Part shown: in pieces, positions 42,770-50,875 of the stretch
Layout of the letters: each line of letters opens with the position of its first letter
How positions within the stretch are numbered: position 1 is the first letter of the stretch
NCBI GenBank assembly: GCA_002325245.1
Contig: DCRR01000001.1
Location: 3,951-67,950, forward strand
DNA length: 64,000 nt
Direction of reading: 5' to 3'
Origin: Microbacteriaceae bacterium UBA1487
GTDB lineage: Bacteria; Actinomycetota; Actinomycetes; Actinomycetales; Microbacteriaceae
Program-made: the position numbers and the translations under genes
Notes under the pieces: model-generated
What the model was told of the DNA's origin: nothing
The model's database searches: none
The model's input: the letters and a program-made list of their open reading frames with translations, nothing else

Positions 42770-43560
42770 CGGCGACGCTCGCGCCGGCGACCGGACTCGT
42801 CACGACGTCGCCGCTCGAACGGATCAACCCGGTCGCACGGCTGCTCGCGGCGTTGCTGCTCGCCGCGGTGCTCGTCATGTCGATCGACCCGGTCTCGGCG
42901 GGCGTGGCCCTCATCCTCGAGATCCCGCTCGTGCTGATGAGCGGCCTCGGCTGGCGGGGATTCTGGGCCCGCACCTGGCCGGTCTGGATCGCGGCGCCGT
43001 TGGCGGGGCTCACGGTGGCGCTATACGGGCGCGCCGGGGGCGCGGTGCTCTTCGAGTGGGCACTCATCCGCATCAGCGAGGGCTCGCTCCTGCTCTCGCT
43101 CGCGACCGTGCTGCGCGTGCTGGCGATCGCGCTGCCCGGCATCGTGCTGTTCGCCCGGGTCGATCCGACCGATCTCGCCGACGGGCTGGCGCAGGTGCTG
43201 CGCCTGCCCAGCCGGTTCGTCCTCGGGGCGCTCGCCGCGTTCCGCCTGCTGGGAGTGCTCCGCGACGACTGGCGAGCCCTCGAACTGGCCCGGCGCGCGC
43301 GCGGAATCGCCGACCGCGGACGGATCCGTCGGTTCGCCGGCATGGCGTTCGCGCTCCTCGTGCTGTCGATCCGACGGGGGAGCACCCTCGCCACCGCGAT
43401 GGAGGCGCGCGGATTCGGCGGCGACACCCCTCGCACCTGGGCGCGCGAGTCCCGTTTCGGCGCGAATGGCTGGCTGCTGCTCGTGGCCACCGGCGTCGTG
43501 GGGGGCATCGCCGTCGCCGTCGCCGTCCTGACGGGAGCGTGGACGTTCGTTGTCCAGTGA
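42766..43560 (+). CDS. ykoC: ECF transporter transmembrane component, YkoC-like
   Basis: 264 residues, an EcfT-type permease. An N-terminal helix (LLAALLLAAVLVMSIDPV) is followed by further helices and a cytoplasmic coupling region with the two Ala-Arg-Gly-like signatures (ELARRARGIADRGRIRR and MEARGFGG), which contact the ATPase. It completes the YkoEDC importer. The following kinase-like gene overlaps its end by 11 bases. Confidence 0.92.
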   Translation: MTATLAPATGLVTTSPLERINPVARLLAALLLAAVLVMSIDPVSAGVALILEIPLVLMSGLGWRGFWARTWPVWIAAPLAGLTVALYGRAGGAVLFEWALIRISEGSLLLSLATVLRVLAIALPGIVLFARVDPTDLADGLAQVLRLPSRFVLGALAAFRLLGVLRDDWRALELARRARGIADRGRIRRFAGMAFALLVLSIRRGSTLATAMEARGFGGDTPRTWARESRFGANGWLLLVATGVVGGIAVAVAVLTGAWTFVVQ

Positions 43561-44110
43561 CCCCGACGCGCTGAGCGCGCACCTGCTGCGCGAGGTGGCA
43601 CGCGCGTGCCTCGGCTCCGCACCTCGACCCGTCGTCCTGATCGACGGCGGCTCCGGCGCCGGCAAGACCACCTTTGCGCGACGTCTGCTGTCGCTCCTGG
43701 CGACGCCCGCCGGCGAAGCGCAGCTCGTGAGCCTCGACGACTTCTATCCGGGCTGGGATGGGCTGCGAGAGGGCAGCGAGATGGTGCACGCGGATGTGCT
43801 CCGCGACCGCGATCCGGGCTGGCGAGGCTGGGACTGGCAGGCGAACCGGTCAGCCGAGTGGCATCCGCTCGACCCGCAGCGGCCGCTTCTCATCGAGGGA
43901 TGCGGGGCGCTGAGCGCCGCCAACCGGCGCGGTGCGAGCTTTGGGATCTGGCTGGAGCTGGAGGCGGAGGAGCGCAAGCGGCGGGCGCTGGGGCGCGACG
44001 GCATCCTCTATGCTCCGCACTGGGATCGCTGGGCCGCTCAGGAGTCCGTCTTCCGGCTGGAGGAGCCCCCGGCGCCGCTCGCCGATCTGGTCATCGATCT
44101 GAACTCGTAG
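43550..44110 (+). CDS. P-loop kinase-like protein (uridine-kinase-like), copy 1
   Basis: 186 residues from a TTG at 43550, the only start in frame near the site. Walker A reads GGSGAGKTT and the second motif is VSLDDFYPGWDGL, the acidic Asp pair of uridine-kinase/phosphoribulokinase-like enzymes. It ends with a helical acidic tail. It overlaps ykoC by 11 bases, so its expression is tied to thiamine-precursor import. Substrate unknown; phosphorylation of an imported compound is a reasonable guess. Confidence 0.65.
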   Translation: MSSDPDALSAHLLREVARACLGSAPRPVVLIDGGSGAGKTTFARRLLSLLATPAGEAQLVSLDDFYPGWDGLREGSEMVHADVLRDRDPGWRGWDWQANRSAEWHPLDPQRPLLIEGCGALSAANRRGASFGIWLELEAEERKRRALGRDGILYAPHWDRWAAQESVFRLEEPPAPLADLVIDLNS

Positions 44111-44137
44111 CCGCGGGTTTCTCGCTACTGTGGGGCC

Positions 44138-44707
44138 ATGGCGAGGGGGAAAGAGCAGCGGCCGGCGGAGATCCTGGTGGATCGGATTCGGGCGCGCGCG
44201 ACAGATCGGATCGTCGTGCTTGTCGACGGGCCAGCGTGTTCGGGCAAGACGACGTTGGCGGACGAGATCGCGTACGCGCTCAAAGCGCAGCTCGTGCACA
44301 TGGACGCCTTCTACCCCGGTTGGGGAGGCCTCGAGGTCGGCAGCTCGATCGTGTCCAGTTCTCTGCTGGCTGCCGAGTCGCCGGGCTACCACCGCTGGGA
44401 TTGGGCGACGGGCAAGCAGGCCGAGTGGCACAAGGTCAACCCTCGCAAGCACCTGGTGATCGAAGGCTCCGGCGCCCTCAGTGCGGAGAACCTCGCGCTG
44501 GCGACCTATGGCGTCTGGATTCATCTTCCGCTGCTGGAGCGCCGCGAGCGCAAGCGACTCCGTGACGGCAGCCTCAACATGGAGCACTGGGACTTCTGGG
44601 CGATGCAGGAGCGCGCGTTCTACCAGCGCGAGCGCCCCGATCTCATCGCGCACACCGTTCTCGACAGCGGGAGCAACGTGCTCTCGCCCGAGAAGACGGA
44701 CGACTGA
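44138..44707 (+). CDS. P-loop kinase-like protein (uridine-kinase-like), copy 2
   Basis: 189 residues, a paralogue of the preceding gene. It shares Walker A (GPACSGKTT), the VHMDAFYPGWGGL motif, the WDWATGKQAEWHKVNPRKHLVIEGSGALSAEN run and the tail, with clear divergence. It lies 27 bp downstream of copy 1. The first Gly of the P-loop is altered (GPACSGK). A tandem duplication beside a thiamine importer is unusual. The role is unknown. Confidence 0.7.
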   Translation: MARGKEQRPAEILVDRIRARATDRIVVLVDGPACSGKTTLADEIAYALKAQLVHMDAFYPGWGGLEVGSSIVSSSLLAAESPGYHRWDWATGKQAEWHKVNPRKHLVIEGSGALSAENLALATYGVWIHLPLLERRERKRLRDGSLNMEHWDFWAMQERAFYQRERPDLIAHTVLDSGSNVLSPEKTDD

Positions 44708-44708
44708 C

Positions 44709-45062
44709 TCAGGCCCAGCCGAGGCGGTGCAGCTCAGCGTCGTCGATGCCGTAGTAGTGGGCGATCTCGTGGACGAGCGTCACGTGGATCTCGTGGCGCA
44801 GCGCCTCCAGGTCGTCGCAGATCGCGAGAAGCGGCTCGCGGAACAGCACGATCCGGTCGGGGAGCTCCCCGAAGCCGTACTGGTCGCGGTCGGTGAGCGC
44901 GACGCCCTCGTAGACGCCCAGCAGATCGAGTGAGCCGTCCTCGGGCCGCGCCTCGGTGACGAACACCAGGTTCTCGAGCCCCTCGACCATCTCGTCGGGG
45001 AGCGCATCGAGTTCGTCGACGACGATCGACTCGAACTCGTCTTCGCTCAGCTCGAGGCTCAT
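44709..45062 (-). CDS. Zincin-like metallopeptidase (DUF1025/MMP_TTHA0227-like)
   Basis: 117 residues. The C-terminal zinc motif HEIAHYYGIDD matches HExxHxxGxxD of the zincin-like family, and the N-terminal region (EFESIVVDELDALPDEMVEGLENL) matches the same family. No signal peptide is seen, so it is intracellular. Its ATG overlaps the DUF2017 gene stop by four bases. It belongs to the conserved metallopeptidase-DUF2017-clpS cluster. Confidence 0.85.
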   Translation of the reverse strand: MSLELSEDEFESIVVDELDALPDEMVEGLENLVFVTEARPEDGSLDLLGVYEGVALTDRDQYGFGELPDRIVLFREPLLAICDDLEALRHEIHVTLVHEIAHYYGIDDAELHRLGWA

Positions 45063-45541
45063 CGCGGGCCCTCCGTCGTCGCGTCGAGTGCCTCCACCAG
45101 ATTCCACTGCAGTGCGCCCACCCAGTCGTACACCTCCGCCATCAGCCCCTCGCCATGGTCTCCATCGTGGTGGATGCCGAGACGCTCGGCGAGCACCATT
45201 CGGAGGTCGGTGAGCACCGGCAGCCACCGCTCGACGCTGTCCGTCGCCGCGCGCACCGCGCTGCCGGCGTCGAGGGCGAGCAGCAGCGATGCCGCGGCCG
45301 AGGACTTGCGTTCCACGAGTCCGTCGCGGGTGTAGCGGGCGAACTCGGCGGCGGCCTCGGGGTCGCCGCGATAGCCGTCCGGGAAGATCCGCTGAACGGC
45401 GGGATCGTTCCCGCTCTCGTCGAGCACGAGGCTCATGTACTGCTCGACCAGGCTGCGCAGCAGCGCGAGCTCGGGCTCGCTGAGTCGCAGTTCCAGCTCG
45501 GCGCTCTCGCCGGTGCGGATCACGTGCACCTCGACGCTCAT
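45059..45541 (-). CDS. DUF2017-family protein
   Basis: 160 residues. It matches the actinobacterial DUF2017 family, predicted mainly helical, with E-L-E-L-R-L-S-E-P-E-L-A-L-L near the start. The family sits beside clpS in many actinobacteria, and the gene here overlaps both the clpS stop and the metallopeptidase start. A function in the ClpS/N-end-rule context is suspected but not shown. Confidence 0.85.
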   Translation of the reverse strand: MSVEVHVIRTGESAELELRLSEPELALLRSLVEQYMSLVLDESGNDPAVQRIFPDGYRGDPEAAAEFARYTRDGLVERKSSAAASLLLALDAGSAVRAATDSVERWLPVLTDLRMVLAERLGIHHDGDHGEGLMAEVYDWVGALQWNLVEALDATTEGPR

Positions 45542-45771
45542 GCGTCCGCCTTCTGCACGCTCGCCCAGAGGCCGTACTCGTGCATGGCCTCGGTGTGCCG
45601 CTCCATCTCCTCGCGCGGTCCGGTGGCGACGACGGCGCGACCCTCGTGATGCACGAGCAGCATGAGACGCTCCGCCTCGGGCCGGGAGTAGCCGAAATAT
45701 GTCATGAAGACACGGGTGACGTACGGCATCAGGTTCACCGGGTCATTCCAGACCACGGTGCACCAGGGCAC
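45538..45771 (-). CDS. clpS: ATP-dependent Clp protease adaptor ClpS (start uncertain)
   Basis: The conserved ClpS core is clear: WCTVVWNDPVNLMPYVTRVFMTYFGYSRPEAERLML with the N-end-rule binding residues, then VHHEGRAVVATG and HEYGLWASVQKA. ClpS delivers N-degron proteins to ClpAP/ClpCP. The usual 15-25-residue N-terminal extension is in frame (EEFAPDVTL) but has no ATG/GTG/TTG start downstream of the tRNA-His gene. The first such codon is GTG at 45771, giving 77 residues; CTG 45807 would give 89. Starting further upstream would run through the tRNA gene. Confidence 0.8.
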   Translation of the reverse strand: MPWCTVVWNDPVNLMPYVTRVFMTYFGYSRPEAERLMLLVHHEGRAVVATGPREEMERHTEAMHEYGLWASVQKADA

Positions 45772-45818
45772 ATCCAGGGTGACGTCCGGGGCGAACTCTT
45801 CGACCAGGACGGAATCGG

Positions 45819-45892
45819 GGCGACCGACGGGACTCGAACCCGCGACATCCGGCACCACAAGCCAGCGCTCTACCAACTGAGCTACGACCGCC
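45819..45892 (-). tRNA. tRNA-His (anticodon GTG)
   Basis: The cloverleaf folds fully on the minus strand. The 5' G(-1) is encoded, pairing with C73, as is typical of tRNA-His. The acceptor stem GCGGTCG/CGGTCGC has G-U wobbles at two positions. The anticodon loop TTGTGGT contains GTG. The T arm is GCGGG/CCCGT. It lies between orn and clpS on the same strand, the common order. Confidence 0.96.
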
Positions 45893-45919
45893 ATATGCTG
45901 CTTACGCAACTCAACGATT

Positions 45920-46543
45920 CTAGGGCATCCGAGACGCCCACTCGTCCACGACTCTCGTCGAGGCGGTGAGAGCCTGTTCGCTCGTCGGTCCGGGAGCGGG
46001 AACGAAGACCGCGCGGCGGTAGTAATCGAGCTCGCGGATCGACTCCAGAATGTCGGCGAGAGCCCGGTGTCCGCCGTTCTTGGCGGGCGACTGGAAGTAG
46101 ACCCGCGGGTACCAATGGCGCGAGAGCTCCTTGATCGACGACACGTCGACGTTGCGGTAGTGCAGGTGCGAATCGACGCGGGGCATGTACTTTGCCAGGA
46201 ACATGCGGTCGGTGCCGATCGTGTTTCCGGCGAGAGGTGCGCTCTGGTGGTCGGGGACGTACTTCAGGATGTACTCGAGCACCTGGTATTCGGCATCGGC
46301 GAGCGTGACGCCGTTCGGGATCTCCTCGATCAGCCCGCTCTCGCGGTGCATGTTCGTCACGAACTCGTTCATGTTGTCGAGCGCCGACTGGTCGGGCTTG
46401 ATCACGATCGTGAACCCCGGATCGACCAGATTCAGGTCGTAGTCGGTGATGACGACGGCGACCTCGACGAGTTCGTCGACGTCGACATCGAGTCCCGTCA
46501 TTTCGCAATCGATCCAGACGAGCAGATCTGATCCAGCAGCCAC
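45920..46543 (-). CDS. orn: Oligoribonuclease
   Basis: 207 residues, the standard length. It has the DEDDh exonuclease motifs LLVWIDCEMTGLD (Exo I), DNMNEFVTNMHRESGL and the HRALADI (Exo III) region, and it lacks extra domains. Orn degrades 2-5-nt RNA fragments to mononucleotides and is essential in many bacteria. The GTG at 46543 is the start. The tRNA-His gene follows 28 bp after its stop. Confidence 0.95.
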   Translation of the reverse strand: MAAGSDLLVWIDCEMTGLDVDVDELVEVAVVITDYDLNLVDPGFTIVIKPDQSALDNMNEFVTNMHRESGLIEEIPNGVTLADAEYQVLEYILKYVPDHQSAPLAGNTIGTDRMFLAKYMPRVDSHLHYRNVDVSSIKELSRHWYPRVYFQSPAKNGGHRALADILESIRELDYYRRAVFVPAPGPTSEQALTASTRVVDEWASRMP

Positions 46544-46589
46544 GCGCCGAGTCTAGTCGGCCCGACCGACGGGCTCCCGAGCCGGAAGA

Positions 46590-47375
46590 CTATGGACGGG
46601 CGTCGATCGGCCGCGGCTCGGGCAGCTTCGGCCCCATCCCGTCGCCGCTGGACACGCGGCGGAGGCGTCGGCCGAGCCACGGCAGGCCGTGCCGGCGAAC
46701 CCAGTCGAGCGTCGAGATCGGCACGCCCGCGGTGCGTCCCGCATCCGGGTGGCTCGGCATCGCGTCGACGCCGAGCTGCGTCGCGGCGGTGCGTGCGATG
46801 GCGAGATGCCCGAGGGTGGAGGGGTGGATGCGGTCCTCCGACCAGGCGGAGCGCTCGCGGAGCGCCTCGAGCCCCCACAGGTCGAGGAGCACGCAGCCGT
46901 GGCGCGCGGCGATCGAGCCGAGGTGCGCGTTGAAGAGCGCGGTGCGCTGGCGCAGCACGCGCAGCATGCGTGCGCGGCCCGGGTCGAACACGGTGGCGAG
47001 CAGCACCGTGGCGCCGCCGCGCCGCAGCTCGGCGATGCACGGCTCGAGGCTCGCGGCGAGCTCATCCGGGTCGATGCGGAACGACATGAGGTCGTTGCCG
47101 CCCACCTGGATCGAGACCAGGTCGCCTCCCATCGCGCGCGCCGCCGGTGCCTGCTCGTCGACGACGTGACGCACCCTCCGCCCGCGCACGGCCAGATTCG
47201 CGAACTCGAGGCGGGGCCCGCCCGCGGCCCGGCTGTCCGCGTCGAGCGAGAGCGCCAAGCGGTCGGCCCAGCCGAACCATGGTGCTCCGTCGCCCACGAC
47301 CGGATCGCACCAGCCCTCGGTCACGGAGTCACCGAGGGCGATGAAGCGGGTCCAGGTCCGGGCTGCCACGATCAC
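46590..47375 (-). CDS. SGNH/GDSL hydrolase
   Basis: 261 residues. Block I FIALGDSVTEGW contains the catalytic Ser, block II QVGGNDLMSF provides the oxyanion Gly/Asn, and block V RIHPSTLGH ends with the catalytic His and paired Asp. There is no signal peptide. It is an esterase or lipase of the SGNH family with no identified substrate. It is transcribed leftward and divergent from the BP74-like lipoprotein gene. The 47376-47514 gap holds both promoters but no recognisable element. Confidence 0.88.
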   Translation of the reverse strand: MIVAARTWTRFIALGDSVTEGWCDPVVGDGAPWFGWADRLALSLDADSRAAGGPRLEFANLAVRGRRVRHVVDEQAPAARAMGGDLVSIQVGGNDLMSFRIDPDELAASLEPCIAELRRGGATVLLATVFDPGRARMLRVLRQRTALFNAHLGSIAARHGCVLLDLWGLEALRERSAWSEDRIHPSTLGHLAIARTAATQLGVDAMPSHPDAGRTAGVPISTLDWVRRHGLPWLGRRLRRVSSGDGMGPKLPEPRPIDARP

Positions 47376-47514
47376 AGTGTCGCGAGGAGCAGGCCTGGTC
47401 GCCAGAGCGTCGAGTCAGGGTTTCTCGGAACGTCGACGAGAGTTCACGAAGCGGGCCGATTGTTCGAGAACGCGTCACCATGGCGTGGGCGTGTTCGGTC
47501 GATAGCATGACGGA

Positions 47515-47919
47515 ATGACGACGCGACCCCGGCTCGGGCGGTATGGCGCAGCGGGTGCGATTGCGCTCGCGCTCGCTCTCGCGGGATGCGCGCCGGGCGA
47601 TGCATCGAACCCCGTGGCCACCTTTCAGGTCGCCGGTGGGGAGACCTACCGAATCGAACTCGCTACTCCGGAACTCGTCGACCACGCCGAGCGGCTTCTC
47701 GCGGGCGAGCAGATCGCGGCCATTCCGCTCGGCACCGTCGTCCGCGACGAGGCGGGGGTCAACGAGCCGTGGTCGTGGCACATCGACCCGGCGACGCTCG
47801 AGTTCGCTGAGATCACGATCGAGGTCTGCGACGGCCTGCCGAGCTACGTCGAGGACATGACGATCACGAGCGACCAGTTCTGCCCGTGGTCGGCACAGGT
47901 GATCGCGGTCGAGCGATGA
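47515..47919 (+). CDS. BP74-like secreted lipoprotein
   Basis: 134 residues. The signal sequence AAGAIALALALAGCA has a lipobox (LAGC), so the protein is lipidated outside the membrane. The mature part (TYRIELATPELVDHAERLLAG, PLGTVVRDEAGVNEPWSWHID, EICDG-like VEVCDGLPSYVE) resembles the calmodulin-binding BP74 N-terminal domain family. That family has an unclear role. Classification is by sequence resemblance from memory. Confidence 0.65.
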   Translation: MTTRPRLGRYGAAGAIALALALAGCAPGDASNPVATFQVAGGETYRIELATPELVDHAERLLAGEQIAAIPLGTVVRDEAGVNEPWSWHIDPATLEFAEITIEVCDGLPSYVEDMTITSDQFCPWSAQVIAVER

Positions 47920-47955
47920 GGAAATGCGCAGCGGGCCGCGCACGTTGAGAGTGCT

Positions 47956-48216
47956 GTGATCGTCGACCTCTACACCTCCGCCTTCTGCGGCTCGTGTCAT
48001 GCGGCGCGCGCGACGCTCGCCGAGGCGGCGCGGCTGGTGCCGGGCGCCTCCGTCGTCGAGCGCGACGTCGTCGCGTTCGCGGACGACGCGGAGCGGGAGG
48101 GCATCGTCGCGACGCCGACCGTGATCGTGCGCCGCGATGACGGAACCGAGGTGTTCCGCGCCGCGGGAGCGCCGCCCCTCGACGCGGTGCTGCGCGCGCT
48201 CGCGCTCGCGGTGTGA
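47956..48216 (+). CDS. Thioredoxin/glutaredoxin-like thiol protein
   Basis: 86 residues from GTG 47956. The N-terminal strand VDLYTSAFCGSCHAARATL contains the CGSC redox motif, and the cis-Pro of the thioredoxin fold is in ATPTVIV. The length fits a small glutaredoxin-like protein that reduces disulfides in the cytoplasm. It is 36 bp after the lipoprotein gene. Confidence 0.82.
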   Translation: MIVDLYTSAFCGSCHAARATLAEAARLVPGASVVERDVVAFADDAEREGIVATPTVIVRRDDGTEVFRAAGAPPLDAVLRALALAV

Positions 48217-48262
48217 GCGATCCGGGTCACCGGATGCTCGGGCGATAGGGCACGCTGTCGGG

Positions 48263-49324
48263 ATGACGAGCTTCGAGGATCGACTGACGGCGATGTGCGC
48301 TCGCGTCAACGCGCGTGCCGATGTCAGCGAGCTGTCGCTGCGGGTGACCGACCGTTCCGGCGAGATCGACGCCGCGTGGAGCGCTCCCGGGGCGCGGGCC
48401 ACCCACTGCATCGCCAGCAGCACGAAGCCGTTCGCGGCCGCACTGATCCTGCGGCGGGTCGCGTCGGGCGAGCTCGGCCTCGACCAGCCGCTCGTGAGCA
48501 TCGTTCCCCGCGATGAGCTCACGGGTCTCAACCGCGTCGGAGGAACCGACCGTGCCGATGAGCTGACGGTGCGCGACGTGCTGGCCCACACCTCGGGCAT
48601 CCCGAACTACTATGCCGCGAAGGCGCTCGATCCGAACAGCGACATCGCCGCCGTGACCGCGGCGGATCCCGGGTGGAGCTACTCCGACGCCCTCGAGATC
48701 GCCCGCGGCATGGAGGCGAAGTTCGCTCCGCACAGCGGGCGAGCCGAATACAGCTTCACGAACTACCAGCTGGTCACGCGCGTGATCGAGGTGGTGACCG
48801 GGGTCCCGCTCGCCGAGGCGCTGACACGCGAGATCATCGAGCCGATGGGGCTTCGCGACACCGCGCTGCTGACGCCGGCCTCGCTGGAGCTGTTCGATCG
48901 CGCATCGCCGGTTCTCCATGGTCGGCAGTCATATCGCGGCGCGCGTCGGCTCGCCTCGCTCGGAGCCGAAGGCGCCCTGGTGTCGAGCACGGCCGACACG
49001 ATGCGGTTCCTGCGCGCGATGCTCGACGGCGAGGCCCTCGGCGACGGCATGCTGCAGCGTGCGCTCTCCGACCGGCTCCCGATCTTCCCCGGCGCGAGCT
49101 ACGGCCTCGGCGTGATGGCGCTGACGCTGCCGCGACTGCTGACCGGCCTTCCGCGTCCCGGGCTGCTCATCGGCCACGCGGGAATGACCGGGCACTTCAT
49201 GTTCGGCGACCCGGTCAGCGGGCTGGCCGCCGTCGGCACGACCAACCAGCTCGCCGACCCGCGGCGTTCGATTCGGGTGCTGATCGGCGCGCTGCGCGCG
49301 GCCCGGTCGGTCAGTCGAGGCTGA
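48263..49324 (+). CDS. Serine hydrolase of the beta-lactamase/EstB family
   Basis: 353 residues. The nucleophile motif SSTKPF (S-x-x-K) lies near residue 55 and the Y-x-N-type motif is represented by YSFTNY. A GHAGMTGHF segment occupies the KTG position. The family includes penicillin-binding proteins, EstB esterases and class C lactamases, and no signal sequence is visible, so an intracellular esterase or amidase is more likely. Its end overlaps the convergent ligase gene by 14 bases. Confidence 0.82.
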   Translation: MTSFEDRLTAMCARVNARADVSELSLRVTDRSGEIDAAWSAPGARATHCIASSTKPFAAALILRRVASGELGLDQPLVSIVPRDELTGLNRVGGTDRADELTVRDVLAHTSGIPNYYAAKALDPNSDIAAVTAADPGWSYSDALEIARGMEAKFAPHSGRAEYSFTNYQLVTRVIEVVTGVPLAEALTREIIEPMGLRDTALLTPASLELFDRASPVLHGRQSYRGARRLASLGAEGALVSSTADTMRFLRAMLDGEALGDGMLQRALSDRLPIFPGASYGLGVMALTLPRLLTGLPRPGLLIGHAGMTGHFMFGDPVSGLAAVGTTNQLADPRRSIRVLIGALRAARSVSRG

Positions 49325-50759
49325 GTCGCCGCCGGAACTCGTCGGTGAGCCGCCTGCGCTCCACCTTGCCCATGCGATTGCGGGGGATCGTGGCGACCCG
49401 CCCGAACACGGTCGGATGCTTGCCCGGCATTCGTTGGCGCAGCATGCGGTCGAGTGCGCGCAGGTCGCCGTTCGCCTCGGCGACGACCGCGAGTCCCAGC
49501 TCCGGAACGCCGGCCCGTCGTTCGATGACGAAGGCTGCCGCGTCGGTCACGCCCGGGAAGCCCTCGATCACGGCGTCCACGCTCGCCGGGTCGATCTTCA
49601 CCCCGCCCAGATTGATGAGCTCGGAGTCGCGGCCGTCGAGAACGAGGTGGCCGGATGCGTTCAGCATCCCGCGGTCGCCGGGGTGGAACCACCCCGCCCG
49701 GAAGGAGCTGCCGGATCCCTCGTTCAGATACCCCGACGCGAGACCCGGGCCGCGATAGCGGACCTCTCCCGAGTTGCCCGTGGCAACGCCGATGCCATCC
49801 GCGTCGACGATCTCGAGATCGATGCCCGGCAGAAGCGCCCCGGTGTCGGACGGATCGTCTCCCTCGGCCAGGAGCGTCATCGAGATCCCGCCGCCCTCGG
49901 TCGACCCGTAGACGCTCTTGATGGGCACCCCGTGCTCCCGGGTGGCGGCCGCCACGAATCCGGGCGTCGGGGCGGCGCCCGCCGTGCGGATCTCCCTCAA
50001 CGTGGGCAGCGTGATCGCGTGTTCGCGCAGCAGCCCGAGCGCGTGGCCGACCTGGACGGGAGACCCGGCGAGCACGGCGATGCTCATCGCGGCGGCGGCG
50101 CGCAGCGTGCGCAGGTCGATCTGGTTCATCGCCAGGTAGGGGACGCCGTGGCGCAGCGCCGCGAGGGCCGTGTGGAAGCCGCCCGTCGTCGAGAGCGTCA
50201 TGAGGTTCAGCTCGACCCGGCCATCGGTCCAGTAGCTGTCGAGGTTGCTGAGCCGGTGCTCGACGGCCGCGACCGAGAGCATCGCGGCGCGCGGCTCACC
50301 GGTGGTGCCGCTGGTCAGGATCAGTCGGCACGTCGAGTCGGGGCGCGGGAAGTGCACCGCGGGCGGTCCGGGCTCTCCCCGGTCGTGGTACTCGGACACG
50401 GCGTCGTCCAGCCAGAGCCGGTCGATCGTCACGGTGAGCGCGGCGGTGGCCAGCATCCGCGCGGGGTCGGTGATCAGCACGTCCGCGCCCAGGGCGATCG
50501 GCTCCACGAGTCCGCTCAGCGACAGCGAACGCGCGGCGAGCCGGAAGAGAGCGAGGGTGACGATCCAGTCGAGCGCGGGCTCGAGGTCGATGGCGACGAG
50601 CTGGCGCGGGCGGATGCCCTCCTCGCGAAGCCGGGTCGCGACGGCGGAAACGGCGACGTCCAGTTCGGCGAAGGTCCACTGCCGGTCGATCGCCGCGAGC
50701 GCCACGCCTTCGCTGTCGTCTTCGGCGTGGGCTCGCAGCTGATGCACGGAAGAAAACAT
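49311..50759 (-). CDS. AMP-forming acyl/aryl-CoA ligase-like enzyme
   Basis: 482 residues. It has the ANL-superfamily motifs LTSGTTGEPRAA (P-loop), YGSTEGG, then GDRGML and, at the C-terminal domain, the catalytic Lys in NRMGKVERR. It activates a carboxylate as acyl-AMP, usually for transfer to CoA or a carrier protein. It is a lone gene, with no acyl-carrier or thioesterase neighbour, so its pathway is unknown. The ATG at 50759 was chosen; upstream sequence is not conserved. Confidence 0.85.
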   Translation of the reverse strand: MFSSVHQLRAHAEDDSEGVALAAIDRQWTFAELDVAVSAVATRLREEGIRPRQLVAIDLEPALDWIVTLALFRLAARSLSLSGLVEPIALGADVLITDPARMLATAALTVTIDRLWLDDAVSEYHDRGEPGPPAVHFPRPDSTCRLILTSGTTGEPRAAMLSVAAVEHRLSNLDSYWTDGRVELNLMTLSTTGGFHTALAALRHGVPYLAMNQIDLRTLRAAAAMSIAVLAGSPVQVGHALGLLREHAITLPTLREIRTAGAAPTPGFVAAATREHGVPIKSVYGSTEGGGISMTLLAEGDDPSDTGALLPGIDLEIVDADGIGVATGNSGEVRYRGPGLASGYLNEGSGSSFRAGWFHPGDRGMLNASGHLVLDGRDSELINLGGVKIDPASVDAVIEGFPGVTDAAAFVIERRAGVPELGLAVVAEANGDLRALDRMLRQRMPGKHPTVFGRVATIPRNRMGKVERRRLTDEFRRRLSLD

Positions 50760-50875
50760 GACGCTCCGGTCCTCGGGTGTCGCTGGTGTCCGCCCCCACT
50801 GTAGGGTGAACCGACTTGCCCGTGACTTGTCCCCCCGATTCACGGGTTCACCCCGACGCTCTGTGAGGAGCCCCC

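Noticed and set aside
45781..45909. N-terminal extension of ClpS reading through the tRNA-His gene from an ATG at 45909 or 45894
   Set aside because: It would translate the structural tRNA sequence, which is not credible for a conserved protein.
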